A DNA stretch of 64,000 nucleotides from Piliocolobus tephrosceles (GCF_002776525.5 NC_045449.1:3890499-3954498); one strand, 5' to 3'; positions 12,052 to 23,915 are shown, numbered from the stretch's first letter. Numbers and translations: made by a program. Notes: generated by a model not told the origin, from the sequence alone.

Positions 12052-12346
12052 TTTTTTTTTTTTTTGAGACGGAGTCTCTCTGTGTCTCCCAGACTGGAGT
12101 GCAGTGGCGCAATCTCGGCTCACTGCAAGCTCCACCTCCCAGGTTCACGCCATTCTCCTGCCTCAGCCTCCCGAGTAGCTGGGACTACAGGCGCCCGCCA
12201 CCACGCCCGGCTAATTTTTTGTATTTTTAGTAGAGATGGGGTTTCACCATGTTAGCCAGGATGGTCTCGATCTCCTGACCTTGTGATCCACCCGCCTCGG
12301 CCTCCCAAAGTGCTAGGATTACAGGTGTGAGCCACCACGCCTGGCC
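12052..12346 (-). repeat. AluY
   Basis: Target duplication atacarctctattttt on both sides. Confidence 0.95.
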
Positions 12347-12375
12347 ATACAACTCTATTTTTTAGGAAAAAAGGT

Positions 12376-12437
12376 GTGTATATATGTGTGCATATATGTG
12401 TGTGTATGTAAACCATACACACACACACACACACAAA
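12376..12437. repeat. TG/CA-rich microsatellite
   Basis: TATATGTG/TGTGTATG units, then a (CA)n run at 12416-12435. Confidence 0.93.
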
Positions 12438-12576
12438 TACACAAACACAAGGAAAGGTCTGCAAGGATCCACACCAAGGTAGTCACGGTAACAACTGCTG
12501 GGTAGTAGGACTTGAATATTTTTGTTTATATTTTTATAATTTTCCAATAAGAAAACGGGAATAAAATATTTTTAAT

Positions 12577-12871
12577 GGTCTAGCACAGTGACTCAGGCCT
12601 GTAATCCCAGCACTGTGGAAGGCCAAGGCAGGCAGATCATGAGGTCAGGAGTTCAAGACCAGTCTGGCCAACATAGTGAAACCCCATCTCTACTAAAAAT
12701 ACAGAAAATCAGCCAGGTGTGGTGGTGTGCACCTGTAACCCCAGCTACGTGGGAGGCTGAGGCAACAGAATCGTGTGAACCTGGGAGGCGGAGGTTGCAA
12801 CGAGCTGAGATCGCACCATTGCACCCCAGCCCAGGCGACAATGTGAGACTCCATCTCAAAAAAAAAAAAAA
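12577..12871 (+). repeat. Alu, full length
   Basis: AluS-like body; its A-tail runs directly into the AT palindrome at 12876. Confidence 0.94.
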
Positions 12872-12872
12872 G

Positions 12873-12990
12873 AACATATATATGATACATATGTATCATA
12901 TATATATATAACACATATAAACATACATAATACGTAAATATTTATGTATAAACATATATATAAACATATATATTCTTTTTTAAAATATAT
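12873..12990. repeat. AT-rich low-complexity tract with palindrome
   Basis: Contains the 30-bp perfect palindrome 12876-12905, then TA/ACATA repeats. Confidence 0.95.
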
Positions 12991-12992
12991 AT

Positions 12993-13245
12993 TTATAATC
13001 CCAACATTTTGGGAGGCCAAAGTAGGAGGATAAAGGCCAGGAGTTTGAGATCAACCTGGGCAACATAGTGAGGCCCCATTTCTACAAAAAAGTGGAAAGA
13101 AATTAGCCAGGCATGGTGGTGCATGTCTAAATCCTAGCTACTGAGACTGAGGCAGGAAGACTGCTTGAACCCAGGAGTCTGAGGTTACAGTGAGCTATGA
13201 CTGCACCACTGCACTCCAGCCTGGGTAACAAAAAAAGATCCTGTC
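12993..13245 (+). repeat. Alu, 5'-truncated, old
   Basis: Starts at 'tataatcccaacattttggg' inside the left arm; embedded in TA repeats. Confidence 0.9.
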
Positions 13246-13318
13246 TAAATATATATATATATATTTACATATATATATAAATATATGATATATAAATATA
13301 TATAAATATATATTTTTT
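13246..13318. repeat. (TA)n tract
   Basis: ATATAT/AAATATATA units after the Alu at 12993. Confidence 0.93.
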
Positions 13319-13360
13319 AATGAAAAAAGTGGTTTCACTATTCTTATATAATTTATTTAT

Positions 13361-13656
13361 TTCTTTTTTTTGTTTGAGATGGAGTTTTGTTCTGTCATCC
13401 AGGCTGGTGTGCAGTGGCATGATCTCCGCTCACTGCAGCCGTAGCCTCCCGGGTTCAAGCGATTCTTCTACCTCAGTCCCCCAAGTGACTGGGATTACAG
13501 GTGTGCAGAACCATGCCTGGATATTTTTTGTATTTTTAGTAGAGACGGGGTTTCACCATGTTGGCCAGGCTGGTTTCAAACTCCTGATCTCAAGTGATCC
13601 ACCTGCCTTGGCCTCCCAAAGTGCTGGGATTAGAGGTGTGAGTCAGCACGCCCCGA
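13361..13656 (-). repeat. Alu, full length
   Basis: Minus-strand Alu next to the TA-rich tract; the head is diverged (cggggcgtgctgactc). Confidence 0.93.
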
Positions 13657-13830
13657 GGCTTTTCTATAATTTCTACAACACTTAATGAATGAAATAATGA
13701 CCACTTTTGTGTACGTCCTAAGAAGCAAACGAAATCTCAAAAACTAACAGCCTCTCCACTTCAAAGGGCCTTCTGCTAAAAAATAGTACTTCCTTGCCTC
13801 TCCCTATCCCCTGAGTTCTGTTGGACTTAC

Positions 13831-14030
13831 AGAGCTGACTGACGTTGGCATTTTCCAGCAGCGTCACGTAACCAGTGACATTGCTCGGGATGTGCACGTC
13901 TCGGACTTCCTGAAGATCGCTGGCATTCCTCCCCACAGCTACTGTCACCTGCTGCGGCATGTAGCTCTGGTCAGTGGCAGCCACTGCAATGGACAAGTGC
14001 CTAAGCACAACATCTGGCTTCATTTTTAAA
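13831..14030 (-). CDS. ZZEF1: ZZEF1 coding exon 5 (DOC domain core)
   Basis: The 200-nt exon has acceptor TTTTCCAG and donor GTAAGTCC. It encodes LKMKPDVVLRHLSIAVAATD, QSYMPQQVTVAVGRNASDLQ and on to NVSQL. The 'DQSYMPQQVTV' run matches the DESYMPK-type loop of DOC domains. It keeps the frame with exons 4 and 6 (2 nt carried in, 1 nt carried out). Confidence 0.95.
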
Positions 14031-14626
14031 CTGGAAAACACAAAAAGCAGAAACTACAAATGTTTATAGGAGTCAAGAACTGACAGGATCCAGAAGTCCC
14101 ATCTCAAACAGCTTACATTTGATATACCCAAAGACTGGTTTTCCTAACAGCCACCAACTTGAAATGCTGGCTATGAGTTTCAAAGTCCTTCTGACCTTGA
14201 CCTTCCCACATCTCTAAAAGATCTTTCAGTTCAAGATTAATCTTACGATTCCTTTTAAGCTATCTGTACAGGAAGAAAGAACAATATGAACACTCTAACA
14301 AAATCCCTTTACCTGGCAAAAAAGCAAATTGTAAACCGCATACAAAAAACTGAGTATATTCTCTCATCTATAAATTAGATGTCTAAAGGTCAAATGCGCC
14401 CTCTAAGAGAAAACAATACAATTATTTCTGGCACTTAGTTCTACCAATTGGAATTAGCCTGTTTTCTGAGGGGACAGGTGAAAATTTCAATAGCAGCTTC
14501 AGATCTTCCAGAAATACCACTGTTTATTACCATCAGCTCCACTCCAGGATTCCTGACTATACCATTTCCTCTTCTAAAGTGACCAACTCAGTTACATACA
14601 GTGAATTTCAAAAATATATAGAAAGA

Positions 14627-14907
14627 GGCCAGGCACGGTGGCTCACACCTGTAATCCCAGCACTTTGGGAAGTTGGGAGTTCGAGACCAGCCTGGCCAAC
14701 ATGGTGAAACCCTGTCTCTACTAAAAATACAAAAATTAGCTAGGTGTGGTGGCAGGCACCTGTAATTCCAGCTACTCGGGAGGCTGAGGCAGGCGAACTG
14801 CTTGAGCCTGGGAGATGGAGGCTGCAGTGAGCAGAGATCATGCCACTGCACTCCAGCCTGTGTGTCAGAGCAAGGCTCTGTCTCAAAAAAAAAAAGAAAT
14901 AAAAAAA
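14627..14907 (+). repeat. Alu with small internal deletion
   Basis: Lacks part of the 'ggccaaggcgggtggatca' block; target duplication tatagaaag. Confidence 0.94.
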
Positions 14908-14918
14908 GTATAGAAAGG

Positions 14919-15197
14919 GACTGGGTGCAGTGGCTCACGCCTATAATCTCAACACTTTGGGAGGCCAAGGTAGGAGGATTAAGGCCAGGAGTTTGAGACA
15001 AGCCTGGGCAACGTAGTGAGGTCCCATTTCTACAAAAAAGTGTAAAAAAATAAGCCAGGCATGGTGGTGCATACCTAAATCCCAGCTACTGAGACTGAGG
15101 CAGGACGACTACTTGAACCCAGGAGTCTGAGCTATGACTACACCACTGCACTCCAGCCTGGGTGACAAAAAAAGATCCTGTTCAAAACAAAAAAAAA
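14919..15197 (+). repeat. Alu, old (AluJ-like)
   Basis: Lies about 11 bp after the tail of the previous Alu and shares its target sequence; the right arm is shortened. Confidence 0.9.
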
Positions 15198-15489
15198 GAG
15201 GAGAGAAAGGATATTTCAAAACACAATCACATGTAAGTTCTTGCTCTTTGTGGTATTAATTTTCCTGAGAAACTAGTGAAAACAGATATGAAATCAGTAC
15301 TAATCTAAAATTAATCAAATGTTATTTCCTCCTTTAAAATATCAGGGAAATTATCTGTTTATGAATACACAAGCCAGGTTACATGATTTTACATGAGTCA
15401 TTTTACTTGATTCTTAAAGCACCTTCATAGACAGCCACTTAAAATACAAAGAGTAGACAGTTAAGAAGAAAACATTATATCCCACCCAC

Positions 15490-15661
15490 CGAATCCAGTG
15501 TGAACAGGCACTGCCATCCGACTGCCAGTAGGATGAGGTTTCTCCATTTGTCATCTTGTCAATGTCTGCAGAGTTGGAGGATGTTTCTATATAAGCATAG
15601 CACTTTGCTACTGACTTCAGTTTATCCATCTCTGGGCTTCTAGTTAGATCTCCAGGGCTTT
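15490..15661 (-). CDS. ZZEF1: ZZEF1 coding exon 4 (start of DOC domain)
   Basis: The 172-nt exon has acceptor CCCTACAG and donor GGTGGGT. It encodes ESPGDLTRSPEMDKLKSVAK, a Ser/Thr-rich stretch, then SSYWQSDGSACSHWIR (residues about 274-289). The YWQSDG...HWIR pattern is the hallmark of the DOC/APC10 galactose-binding-like fold, also found in APC subunit 10 and some HECT ligases. Confidence 0.95.
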
Positions 15662-16190
15662 CTGTAGGGGAAACCAGAGTTGACTACATGACATCTCTTT
15701 CACAAAGGGGAAAAACAGAGTCATTTAAAATACCTAAGAGAAATACACTTGGTACTTTGGCCCCAGAAACACAAACCTTCCTTAAAATCTCCTTCCAGAT
15801 CCTTCTGTAGTTCATCAGTGTCATGAGTGGATTTTCACGCACATGTGTCAAATGTGCCTCCCTCAAACTGTTACATCGTTGGCATATTACCTTACGTGAA
15901 AATCACACGTCACCTTCCAAAGAATCCACTGGCCAAGGATTACCCCATCGTCTCCCATTAGTGCAATTCTTTAATCACTGATAGATTTGCAAAACCATGC
16001 CGAGAAGAAAATGGTAAATTACGGTTTGAATTTACACTTTTTAAATGATGAGTGACACTTTTTAAGCTGCTTGTTTCTGAGTACAGTCTGGTCCTGCCCT
16101 CTTCCATGTTCTTCTGGGTTAATTCATATATTTTCTATATATGATCAAATGTATATACAAACATATGTATAATAGCTAACATTTACTTGG

Positions 16191-16469
16191 GGCCGGGCGC
16201 GGTGGCTCAAGCCTGTAATCCCAGCACTTTGGGAGGCCGAGACGGGCGGATCACGAGGTCAGGAGATCAAGACCATCCTGGCTAACACGTTGAAACCCCG
16301 TCTCTACCAAAAAAAAAAAAAACTAGCCGGGCGTGGTGGCGGGCGCCTGTAGTCCCAGGTACTCGGAGGCTGAGGCAGGAGAATGGCGTAAACGCGGAAG
16401 GCGGAGCTTGTAGTAAGCTGAGATCTGGCCCCTGTACTCCAGCCTGGGTGATAAAGCGAGACTCTGTCT

Positions 16470-16500
<31 letters not shown>
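16191..16500 (+). repeat. AluY, cercopithecid type
   Basis: 30-A tail and a long target duplication, aatagctaacatttacttg. Confidence 0.96.
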
Positions 16501-16502
<2 letters not shown>

Positions 16503-16540
16503 GCTAACATTTACTTGAGTATTTACTATAACCCATGCAC

Positions 16541-16841
16541 TTTTTTTTGTTGAGATTTTTTTGAGAGGGTCTCATTCTGTTGCTCAGGCTGGAGTGCAGT
16601 GGTGTGATCACAGCTCACTGCAGCCTGGATCTCCCAGGTTCAAGTGATCCTCCTGCCTTACCCCAAGTAGCTGGGACTACAGGCATGCACCACCATGCCT
16701 GGCTAATTTTTAAAAATTTTTGGAGAGATGAGGTCATCCCTGTGTTGACGAGGCTGGTGTCAAACTCCTGGCCTCAAGTGATCTTCCCGCTTCGGCCTCC
16801 CAAAGTACCGGGATTATAGGCATCAGCCACTGTGCCTGGCC
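16541..16841 (-). repeat. Alu, older
   Basis: Flanked by ccatgcactttt / ccatgtgctttt, a slightly diverged target duplication. Confidence 0.93.
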
Positions 16842-16894
16842 ATGTGCTTTTTATACATTCTTTATGTATTAAGTCATTTTAAAAATAAAGAAAC

Positions 16895-17189
16895 TGGCCG
16901 GCCTCAGTGGCTTATGCCCGTAATCCCAGCACTTTAGGAGGACAAGGCAGGCAGATCACTTGAGGTAAGGAGTTTGAGACTAGCCTGGCCAACATAGTGG
17001 AATCCGATCTCTACTAAAAATACAAAAATTAGCCAGGCATGGTGGCACGTGCCTGTAATCCCAGTTACTCAGGAGGCTGAAGCACGAGAATTGCTTAAAC
17101 CTGGGAGGCAGAGGTTGCGGTGAGCCGAGATCACACCACTCCACATCAGCCTGGGAGACAGAGTGAGACTGTCGCAAAAAAGTAAATAA
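16895..17189 (+). repeat. Alu, full length
   Basis: Target duplication aaataaagaaact at both ends. Confidence 0.95.
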
Positions 17190-17550
17190 AGAAACTAAGG
17201 AACACAGAGTTAAATAATTGACCAAGGGTAGAGTTACTAAAAAATTTAGTCAGTCAACTGTGTCTTTAATATGCTACAAAATGTATTTTTTTTACCTAGA
17301 ATGTCATTTGTTTTTGACTCTGCTTATGATATTTTTTTTTGCTGTGAGGAAGGTTAAATTTTCATACAGACCAATTTATTAATATTTTCTTTCACAGATT
17401 CTGGATTTCATGCCTTCCTTAGAAAGGCTGTTCCGTACTTTACAAAGTGGAACTATTTTCTTCCAATATTTTTAGCATTTTATTTTTAGTTGAACTTTTT
17501 GATCATCTGAAATTTATTTTAGTGAATGGAACGTATTAAGAATCTAGTTT

Positions 17551-17840
17551 CAGCCAGGTGGTGGCTCACACCTGTAATCCCAGCACTTTGGGAAGCCGAG
17601 GTGGGTGGATCATCTGAGGTCAGGAGTTTGAGACCAGTCTGACCAACACGGTGAAACCCCGTTTCTACTAAAAATATAGAAATTAGCCAGGCGTGGTGGC
17701 ACATGCCTGTAATTCCAGCTACTCAGGAGGCTGAGGTAGGTGAATTGCTCGAACCCAGGAGGAAGAGGCTGCAGAGATCATGCCATTGCACTTCAGCCTG
17801 GGCAACAAGAGCGAAACTCAAGTCTCCAAAAAAAAAAAAT
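17551..17840 (+). repeat. Alu, full length
   Basis: Target duplication aatctagttt. Confidence 0.95.
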
Positions 17841-18488
17841 CTAGTTTTATTTCTTCTTCAAATGGCTAACTAGGTGCCCTAACTCCATCTGCTGGCAGTT
17901 CACCTTTCCATCCTGATGTATAACGCTGACTTTATCTGGTACTCTATTCTCACATGTATATCGCATCTACGTCTGGGCTCTGTTATGGTCCACAGACCTA
18001 TCTACACACATCATGAACTTCTGTTGCTATCTCCGAGTGAGCGTGTGGTGGCTTCCTTCATTTATCCAGCAAATACTCATTGAATACCTACCATGCAACG
18101 GGCACACAGCAGGAATGAGGAAGCAGACAAGACAGACAACACACAAGTGAATCAATAATGCTACAACTTCAGGTAACAATAAGCACGTTTTCGACCATTA
18201 AACCTGCCAAGGTGATCCTGACCAGAAGGTGGGGGGTGGGGGAGGTGTTAATTAGATAAAGGGGAAAGGCATCCCTGAAGTCACATCTGAGCAGAGAATT
18301 GAATATGAGAAACCAGCTGTGTTAGGAAGGAAGAAAGGGAAAGAGGAAAAAGATCACATTCTTATGTTACAAACTCGCGACTTTACATTTTCAGAAATAA
18401 AGGCAGGGAAAAGATTTGGCTCATTTTACCAATACGACAGAAGAAATGGTAAGAGTATTTGCAGGAGAACCCCCCCCCACACACATAC

Positions 18489-18683
18489 CCTTCTCCTTTT
18501 GTACCAGTTGATCCAGAGACTCCTTCAGCACGGAAGACCGCATGGTGCACATGTTCTTGCAGTGCTCCAGCATCGGGTAGGGCATCACCGCGCTGGAGAG
18601 CCGGTTGCGGTGCAGGAACCGCAGTATCATTGACGAGTGAGCATCAAGGCCTTCCTTCGACTCCGAAAATATGTCTATGAAAC
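18489..18683 (-). CDS. ZZEF1: ZZEF1 coding exon 3 (residues 167-231)
   Basis: The 195-nt exon has acceptor TGTTTAG and donor GGGTATGTG. It encodes GFIDIFSESKEGLDAHSS, then ILRFLHRNRLSSAVMPYPML and a Cys-containing stretch, ending DQLVQKEK. It is predicted helical and links the EF-hand to the DOC domain; I see no catalytic motif. The donor lies next to a C/AC-rich run on the plus strand (18471-18488), which could make alignments noisy here. Confidence 0.93.
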
Positions 18684-18880
18684 CTAAACAGACAACATCC
18701 ATTTTTGGTGTTTTGGGGAAGCCACAGTAGTTTCCACATCCCCTGCCTGGTGGCCTACCTGAACTGGCTAAACTAAAAGCAGTCATTAACAATCTTCACT
18801 CATATTTTCAGTTTTAAATGTTTAAAAATCTAAGTTTTAAAGAAATGAACCAGTAGCATTCTGAACTTAAGAATTAATTC

Positions 18881-19188
18881 GGCCGGGCGCGGTGGCTCAA
18901 GCCTGTAATCCCAGCACTTTGGGAGGCCGAGACGGGCGGATCACGAGGTCAGGAGATCAAGACCATCCTGGCTAACACGGTGAAACCCCGTCTCTACTTA
19001 AAAAATACAAAAAAAAATCTAGCCGGGCGAGGTGGCGGGCGCCTGTAGTCCCAGCTACTCGGGAGGCTGAGGCAGGAGAATGGTGTGAACCCGGGAGGCG
19101 GAGCTTGCAGTGAGCTGAGATCCGGCCACTGCACTCCAGCCTGGGCGACAGAGCGAGACTCCGTCTTTAAAAAAAAAAAAAAAAAAAA
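18881..19188 (+). repeat. AluY, cercopithecid type
   Basis: Preceded by aagaattaattc and followed by the same word; this copy inserted beside the older Alu at 19201. Confidence 0.96.
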
Positions 19189-19200
19189 AGAATTAATTCA

Positions 19201-19499
19201 GCCGGGTGCAATGGCTCACGCTTGTAATCCCAGCACTTTGAGAGGCCAAGGCGGGCGGATTACCTGAGGTCAAGAGTTCGATACCAGCCTGGCCAACATG
19301 GTGAAACCCCATCTCTACTAAAAATACAAAAAAATTAGCCAGGCATGGTGGTGGGCGCCTGTAATCCCAGCTACTTGGGAGGCTGAGACAGGAGAATCAC
19401 TTGAACTCAGGAGGCAGAGGTTGCAGTGAGCCCAGATCACGCCATTGCACTACAGCCTGGGCAACAAGAGCAAAACTCCATCTCAAAAAAAAAAAAAAA
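19201..19499 (+). repeat. Alu (AluS-like)
   Basis: Ends in a poly-A tail and aagaattaatttt, so both neighbouring Alus use the same target word. Confidence 0.95.
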
Positions 19500-19714
19500 G
19501 AATTAATTTTAGTTGAAAATAATTTTAGAAGACTTAGAATAATGATTATTTGTTTCAATCCAAACTTCAAAAACATATAAGCACTTAAACACTAATAGAC
19601 GTTTTTAAGGAAGTCTTGCATATAGAATACAGGGTGGAAGTAAAGTTCAGTGCATTAAGAGTAAAAGCATAACTGCTTTTATACTAAGACACTAAGACAA
19701 TGATTATGACAATA

Positions 19715-19890
19715 CAACCACTACCATTACCACCGTTTCCAACGGTATTTTACGACCAATAAAGTGCTTCCGCATACATATCATTCTGTCCTCACAATAA
19801 GGTGAGGGGGAGGCACAGACGGTACAGGTATCCTTTTTAACAACTGAGGAAAATGAGGCTCAGGTGACACACCAAGATGTCAACTGATAA
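19715..19890 (-). repeat. MIR
   Basis: 'aaagtgcttccgcatacatat', 'atcattctgtcctcacaataa' and 'actgaggaaaatgaggctcag' read as MIR in reverse. Confidence 0.75.
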
Positions 19891-19999
19891 TAGGGAGCCC
19901 CCCATGAGGCCATCAGTACAGGCTGGGAGAGAGAAAGCAGGGTGACAGCAGTGGGAATCAGGGACATTTGAGTCACTTCCTCATGTAATTTACCTGTGC

Positions 20000-21990
20000 C
20001 TTCAGGACCTGCTCAAGCCCAATCACATATATACCACTTCCATCTGATGATGGAATGCTGCTGTGCACACCCAACTTTAGGCGGGATGGGTCAGAAAGCA
20101 CCCAGTTCATGACAGGCAGTTCAGGTCACACGGTAAATTGCTGACCCACAGTCAAATGTTCAGTTTCTACCAAGGCCCAGAGCTGTCTCTCAAAAGAAGA
20201 GTAGTTATCTGCAGAAGACGGTAGGGCCTTGCTCCAAAATCCTAAAGGCCTCTGCTGTGATTCACCTATGGGGGTCTGCCAGAGGCTCCAAACAGCGCCT
20301 CTGTCTGCCACTGACACCTCAAGCACCATTGGATCTGCTGAGTCATATGACGCAAGTGGCAGAACAGCTTGCACTGCAGCCTGGACCTGTTGCAGAGCCT
20401 TCTCCTGTCCTGGACCCCTCTCAAAACTGACAGCCTTTCGGGTCACGGGATAAATGGGCCAGAGTCACACACCCAAATGAGGAATGCATTGCCTCCAAAT
20501 CCCAGGTGATCCACTAGGTGTTGTGCCTCTCTCTTGGCTGTAGGAGGGGCCAAACACAGCAACTTTTCCTTCATCTTAGAAAGAGTATCCTGAGGCCGGG
20601 CGCGGTGGCTATAGTCCCAGCACTTTGGGAGGCCGAGACGGGCGGATCATGAGGTCAGGAGATCGAGACCATCCTGGCTAACACGGTGAAACCCCGTCTC
20701 CACTAAAAATACAAAAAACTAGCCGGGCGAGGTGGCGGGCGCCTGTAGTCCCAGCTACTCCGGAGGCTGAGGCAGGAGAATGGTGTAAAACCCGGGAGGC
20801 GGAGCTTGCAGTGAGCTGAGATCCGGCCACTGCACTCCAGCCCAGGAGACACAGCAAGACTCTGTCTCAAAAAAAAAAAAAAAAGAAAGAAAGAGTATCC
20901 TGACAGCCCCACACCACTGGACCCCTAAACATTTCACTAACGTAGAAGGTCCCTGAATGCATTTCAGATTTATTTCCCACCCCCTGGCACACAAATGTCT
21001 CACCAATAAGTCCAGTGTGTTTGCTACTTCTCACTCACTGAGTCCAATCTGCATAATGGCATCAATGTAATGTACCAGCGTGGTATCTTGTGGAAGGGAA
21101 AGTGATCGAGATCTCTGCAAACAATATTATGACACAAAGCTGGAGAGTTGATATACCCAAAGCAGGACAGTGAGGGTATATTGCTGGCCTTGCCAGTTGA
21201 AGGCACATGGCTTCTGGTGGGCCTTATGGACAGGAATGGAGAAAAGGGCATTTGCCAAGTCAATGGCTGCACAACAGGTCCCAGGAGATGTGTCAATTTG
21301 CTCAAGCAATGAAACCACATCTGGTACAGCAGCTACAATCGCAGTCACCACTTGGGTAGGCTTACGATAATCCACTGACATCCTCCAATATTCATCCGTC
21401 TTCTGCACAGGCCAAAGAGGACAGTTCAATGGGAACACAGTGGGAATCACCACCCTGCATCTTTCAAGGTCTCAGTGGTGGCACCCATCTCTGCAATCCC
21501 TCCAGGAGTGCGATATTGTTTCTATTTACTATTTTTCTAGGTAAAGCCAGCTCTGATGGCTTTCATTGGCCTTTCCCACTGTAACAGCTCTCAGCCTACT
21601 GGTCAGGGAGGCAACGTGGGGACTCTGCCAGATGCTAATTATGCCTATTCCAATTATGCATTGGGTCCCATTCTTTCCCAATCAACGCTCTCATTTTAAC
21701 AGTGACACCACTGAGGCTGAGTGTGCACCTTTCATTGGAGGTCAGCCACTCACATGATAGGAGCTTGTGTCTGACTTTCCACAATTTCAGCTCTTTGTCT
21801 AAAGGAGGTAAGACTCTCACCCAGGGCAATCCTGGAAGATGTGAGGCTAAGTATGCATTTCTGGAGACAGAATCCCTGAGCTCATCCTCTTCTTTCATCA
21901 CTCTGTCCAGCAAACTTAGGAGCACCAACCAACTTCATTACAGTCCTTGGTTCTCCACATATGGCCAAAAGTATCATGGATGGAGTCACT
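20000..21990 (-). pseudogene. Endogenous retrovirus (class I) pol fragment, decayed
   Basis: On the minus strand, pieces read as reverse transcriptase: a 'WRMSVDYRKP' segment at about 21370, 'AIDLANALFSIPVHKAHQ' at about 21250 and 'GYINSPALCHN' at about 21150. Further on is a connection/RNase H-like piece ('RPLGFWSKALPSSADNY', about 20230). The frame shifts between the first and third pieces. The polymerase motif reads YIDA instead of YxDD at about 21055-21066. An AluY interrupts it at 20594-20880. The orientation is the same as ZZEF1. The outer limits are approximate, no LTR was recognised, and the exact ERV family is not known to me. This is a dead genomic relic. Confidence 0.85.
20594..20880 (+). 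repeat. AluY, cercopithecid type, inserted in ERV
   Basis: Target duplication agaaagagtatcctga. The left arm lacks about 12 bp after 'ggtggct'. Confidence 0.95.
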
Positions 21991-22204
21991 AAACTCCTCG
22001 ATTCTCAAGAGAGGTGAATCGGGAATATCAAGCGCATTTACTTTGCACAACTCTCTTAACAGTTAACGCCAAGGACTATCAGTGTTCTCCATACCATTAG
22101 AAGTAGACTCCTTAGCATTTTTGGGTCTAATAAGATTAAACAGTCAACTCCCAAAACTACAAAACCAACTAAAGGAATCCATCCTTAAAATTCTCTTCCT
22201 CAAA

Positions 22205-22485
22205 TGCCAGGCGCAGTAGCTCATGCCTGTAACCCCAGCACTTTGGGAGGCCAAGGAGGGCAGATCACGAGGTCAGGAGCTCCAAGAACAGCCTGGCTAA
22301 CATGGTGAAACCCCGTCTTCACTAAAAATACAAAAATTATCTGGGTGCGGTGGCGGGTGCCTATAATCCCAGCTACTCGGGAGGCTGAGGCAGAATTGCT
22401 TGAACCCGGGAGGCAGAGGTTACAGTGAGCCAAGATTGCACCATTGCACCCCAGCATGGGTGACAGAGCAAGACTCTGTCTCAGA

Positions 22486-22516
<31 letters not shown>

Positions 22517-22524
22517 CAAAACAA
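22205..22524 (+). repeat. Alu with AAAAC-repeat tail
   Basis: The tail is a run of caaaa units followed by a short AT run. Confidence 0.94.
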
Positions 22525-22559
22525 ATATATATATATAATGTTCCTCTAGAACCCCTTCT

Positions 22560-22800
22560 GGTATCAAAATCTATATGAGTCAGGGTTCTCCAGAGGGACA
22601 GAAATAATAGGATACGCGTATATATAAAAGGCAGTTTATTAAGGAGAATTCGCTCACACAATCACAAGGCAAAGTTCCATGACAGGCCGTCTGCAAGCTG
22701 AGGAAAAAAGAAGCCAGGAGTGGCTCAGTCTTTTTCTTAGCTGACACCACAGTAATACCTGAGCTTCATATTTAGGACACTGCTGATGCTGCACTGATCT
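22560..22800. repeat. High-copy interspersed repeat, family not named
   Basis: The 'gtcagggttctccagaggga' opening, 'gcagtttattaaggagaatt' and 'gtctgcaagctgaggaa' belong to a common primate repeat that I recognise but cannot assign with certainty. Confidence 0.6.
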
Positions 22801-22826
22801 GGTCAAAACCTATGTGAAAAAACATT

Positions 22827-22950
22827 TGGTGCAGTGGCTCACACCTGTAATCTCAACATTTCAGGAGGCCAAGGCAGGTGGATTGCCTGAGCTCAGGGGT
22901 TCAAGACCAGACCGGGCAATATGGCAAAACGCTGTATCTATATTAAAAAC
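22827..22950 (+). repeat. Alu left monomer / FLAM-like
   Basis: Only the left monomer, then AAAAC tail; no right arm. Confidence 0.85.
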
Positions 22951-23502
22951 AAAACAAAAACTTGTTCATATAATGGAAAAAGTATTTTCATATGCTGAAA
23001 CGTTTGGTAAATTAATTTAGCCTTCAGTAAATGAATTCCAAGCCTAATGAATTTGGAAAAGGTACTATTCTCTTTTTTTAAACGCTTAAGCACCAACACC
23101 ATGAGATACAAAAGGAACTAGTTTTAGTGTAGATGAAGGTTAGAACCTAAAAAGTCCGACCACCAAAGCAACTTCAGCTTACAAAGGTTCATTCCAAGAC
23201 TGATGAATTGGGTGCCGACGAAAAGTTTTCAGTAGGAAGTGCTAAGTCATGAGCCTGTTATGTAAGCGCCCTGAGATCTGGACCCTGCTGTTTTCTCAGT
23301 CTCACCCCCAGTTCAGCAGTCGCCCAGCACAGCAGTGCACTACAAATTATCTGTTGGTGGATTCCCTGGTCTCAATCCCTTTGCTTTCCTCCCCACAACT
23401 GTCTGAGGTGTCCAAATAAGCTCCTGATACTATCCACATGCTGGTAATTCAAAAGTGGAGTAACACGTAAACACTAAGATAAAAGCTAGCTAAAGATAAT
23501 TC

Positions 23503-23805
23503 AGGCCGGGTGCAGTGGCTCATGCCTGTAATCCCAACACTTTGGGAGGCCAAGACGGGTGGATCACTTGAGGTCAGGAGTTCAAGACCAGCCTCTGGCC
23601 AGTATGGTAAAACCCCAGCTCTACTAAAAACATAAAAATTAGCTGGACATGGTGGCAGGTGCCTGTGCTCCCAGCTACTCGGGAGGCTGAGGCACAAGAA
23701 TCACTTGAACCCAGGAGGTGGAGGCTGCAGTGAATGAAGATCCCGTTGCACTCCAGCCTGGGTGACAGAGCCAGACTCTGTCTCAAAAGAAAAATAATAA
23801 TAATT
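23503..23805 (+). repeat. Alu, full length
   Basis: The tail is AAAAAT/AAT units; followed about 110 bp later by an inverted Alu. Confidence 0.95.
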
Positions 23806-23915
23806 TTAACTGCCATAAGACTAGGGAAAAAGTTAAATAATTAAATAATTATTTTATTTAATTTTTATAAAAATTAAATAATTAAAGACAACCTGAAGAA
23901 GAATGGAAATACATG

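Larger units (their letters stand above)
10443..13830 (-). other. ZZEF1: ZZEF1 intron 5
   Basis: Six Alus plus AT/AC microsatellites between 12376 and 13318. 10443-10759 and 11068-11612 are unique with nothing seen. Confidence 0.85.
14031..15489 (-). other. ZZEF1: ZZEF1 intron 4
   Basis: Two plus-strand Alus in tandem (14627-15197). 14031-14626 and 15198-15489 are unique, AT-rich and without visible structure. Confidence 0.85.
15662..18488 (-). other. ZZEF1: ZZEF1 intron 3
   Basis: Four Alus between 16191 and 17840. 15662-16190 and 17190-17550 are unique. 18050-18310 resembles an ancient interspersed repeat (tail of the 'caaatactcattgaatacc' type) of uncertain family. Confidence 0.8.
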
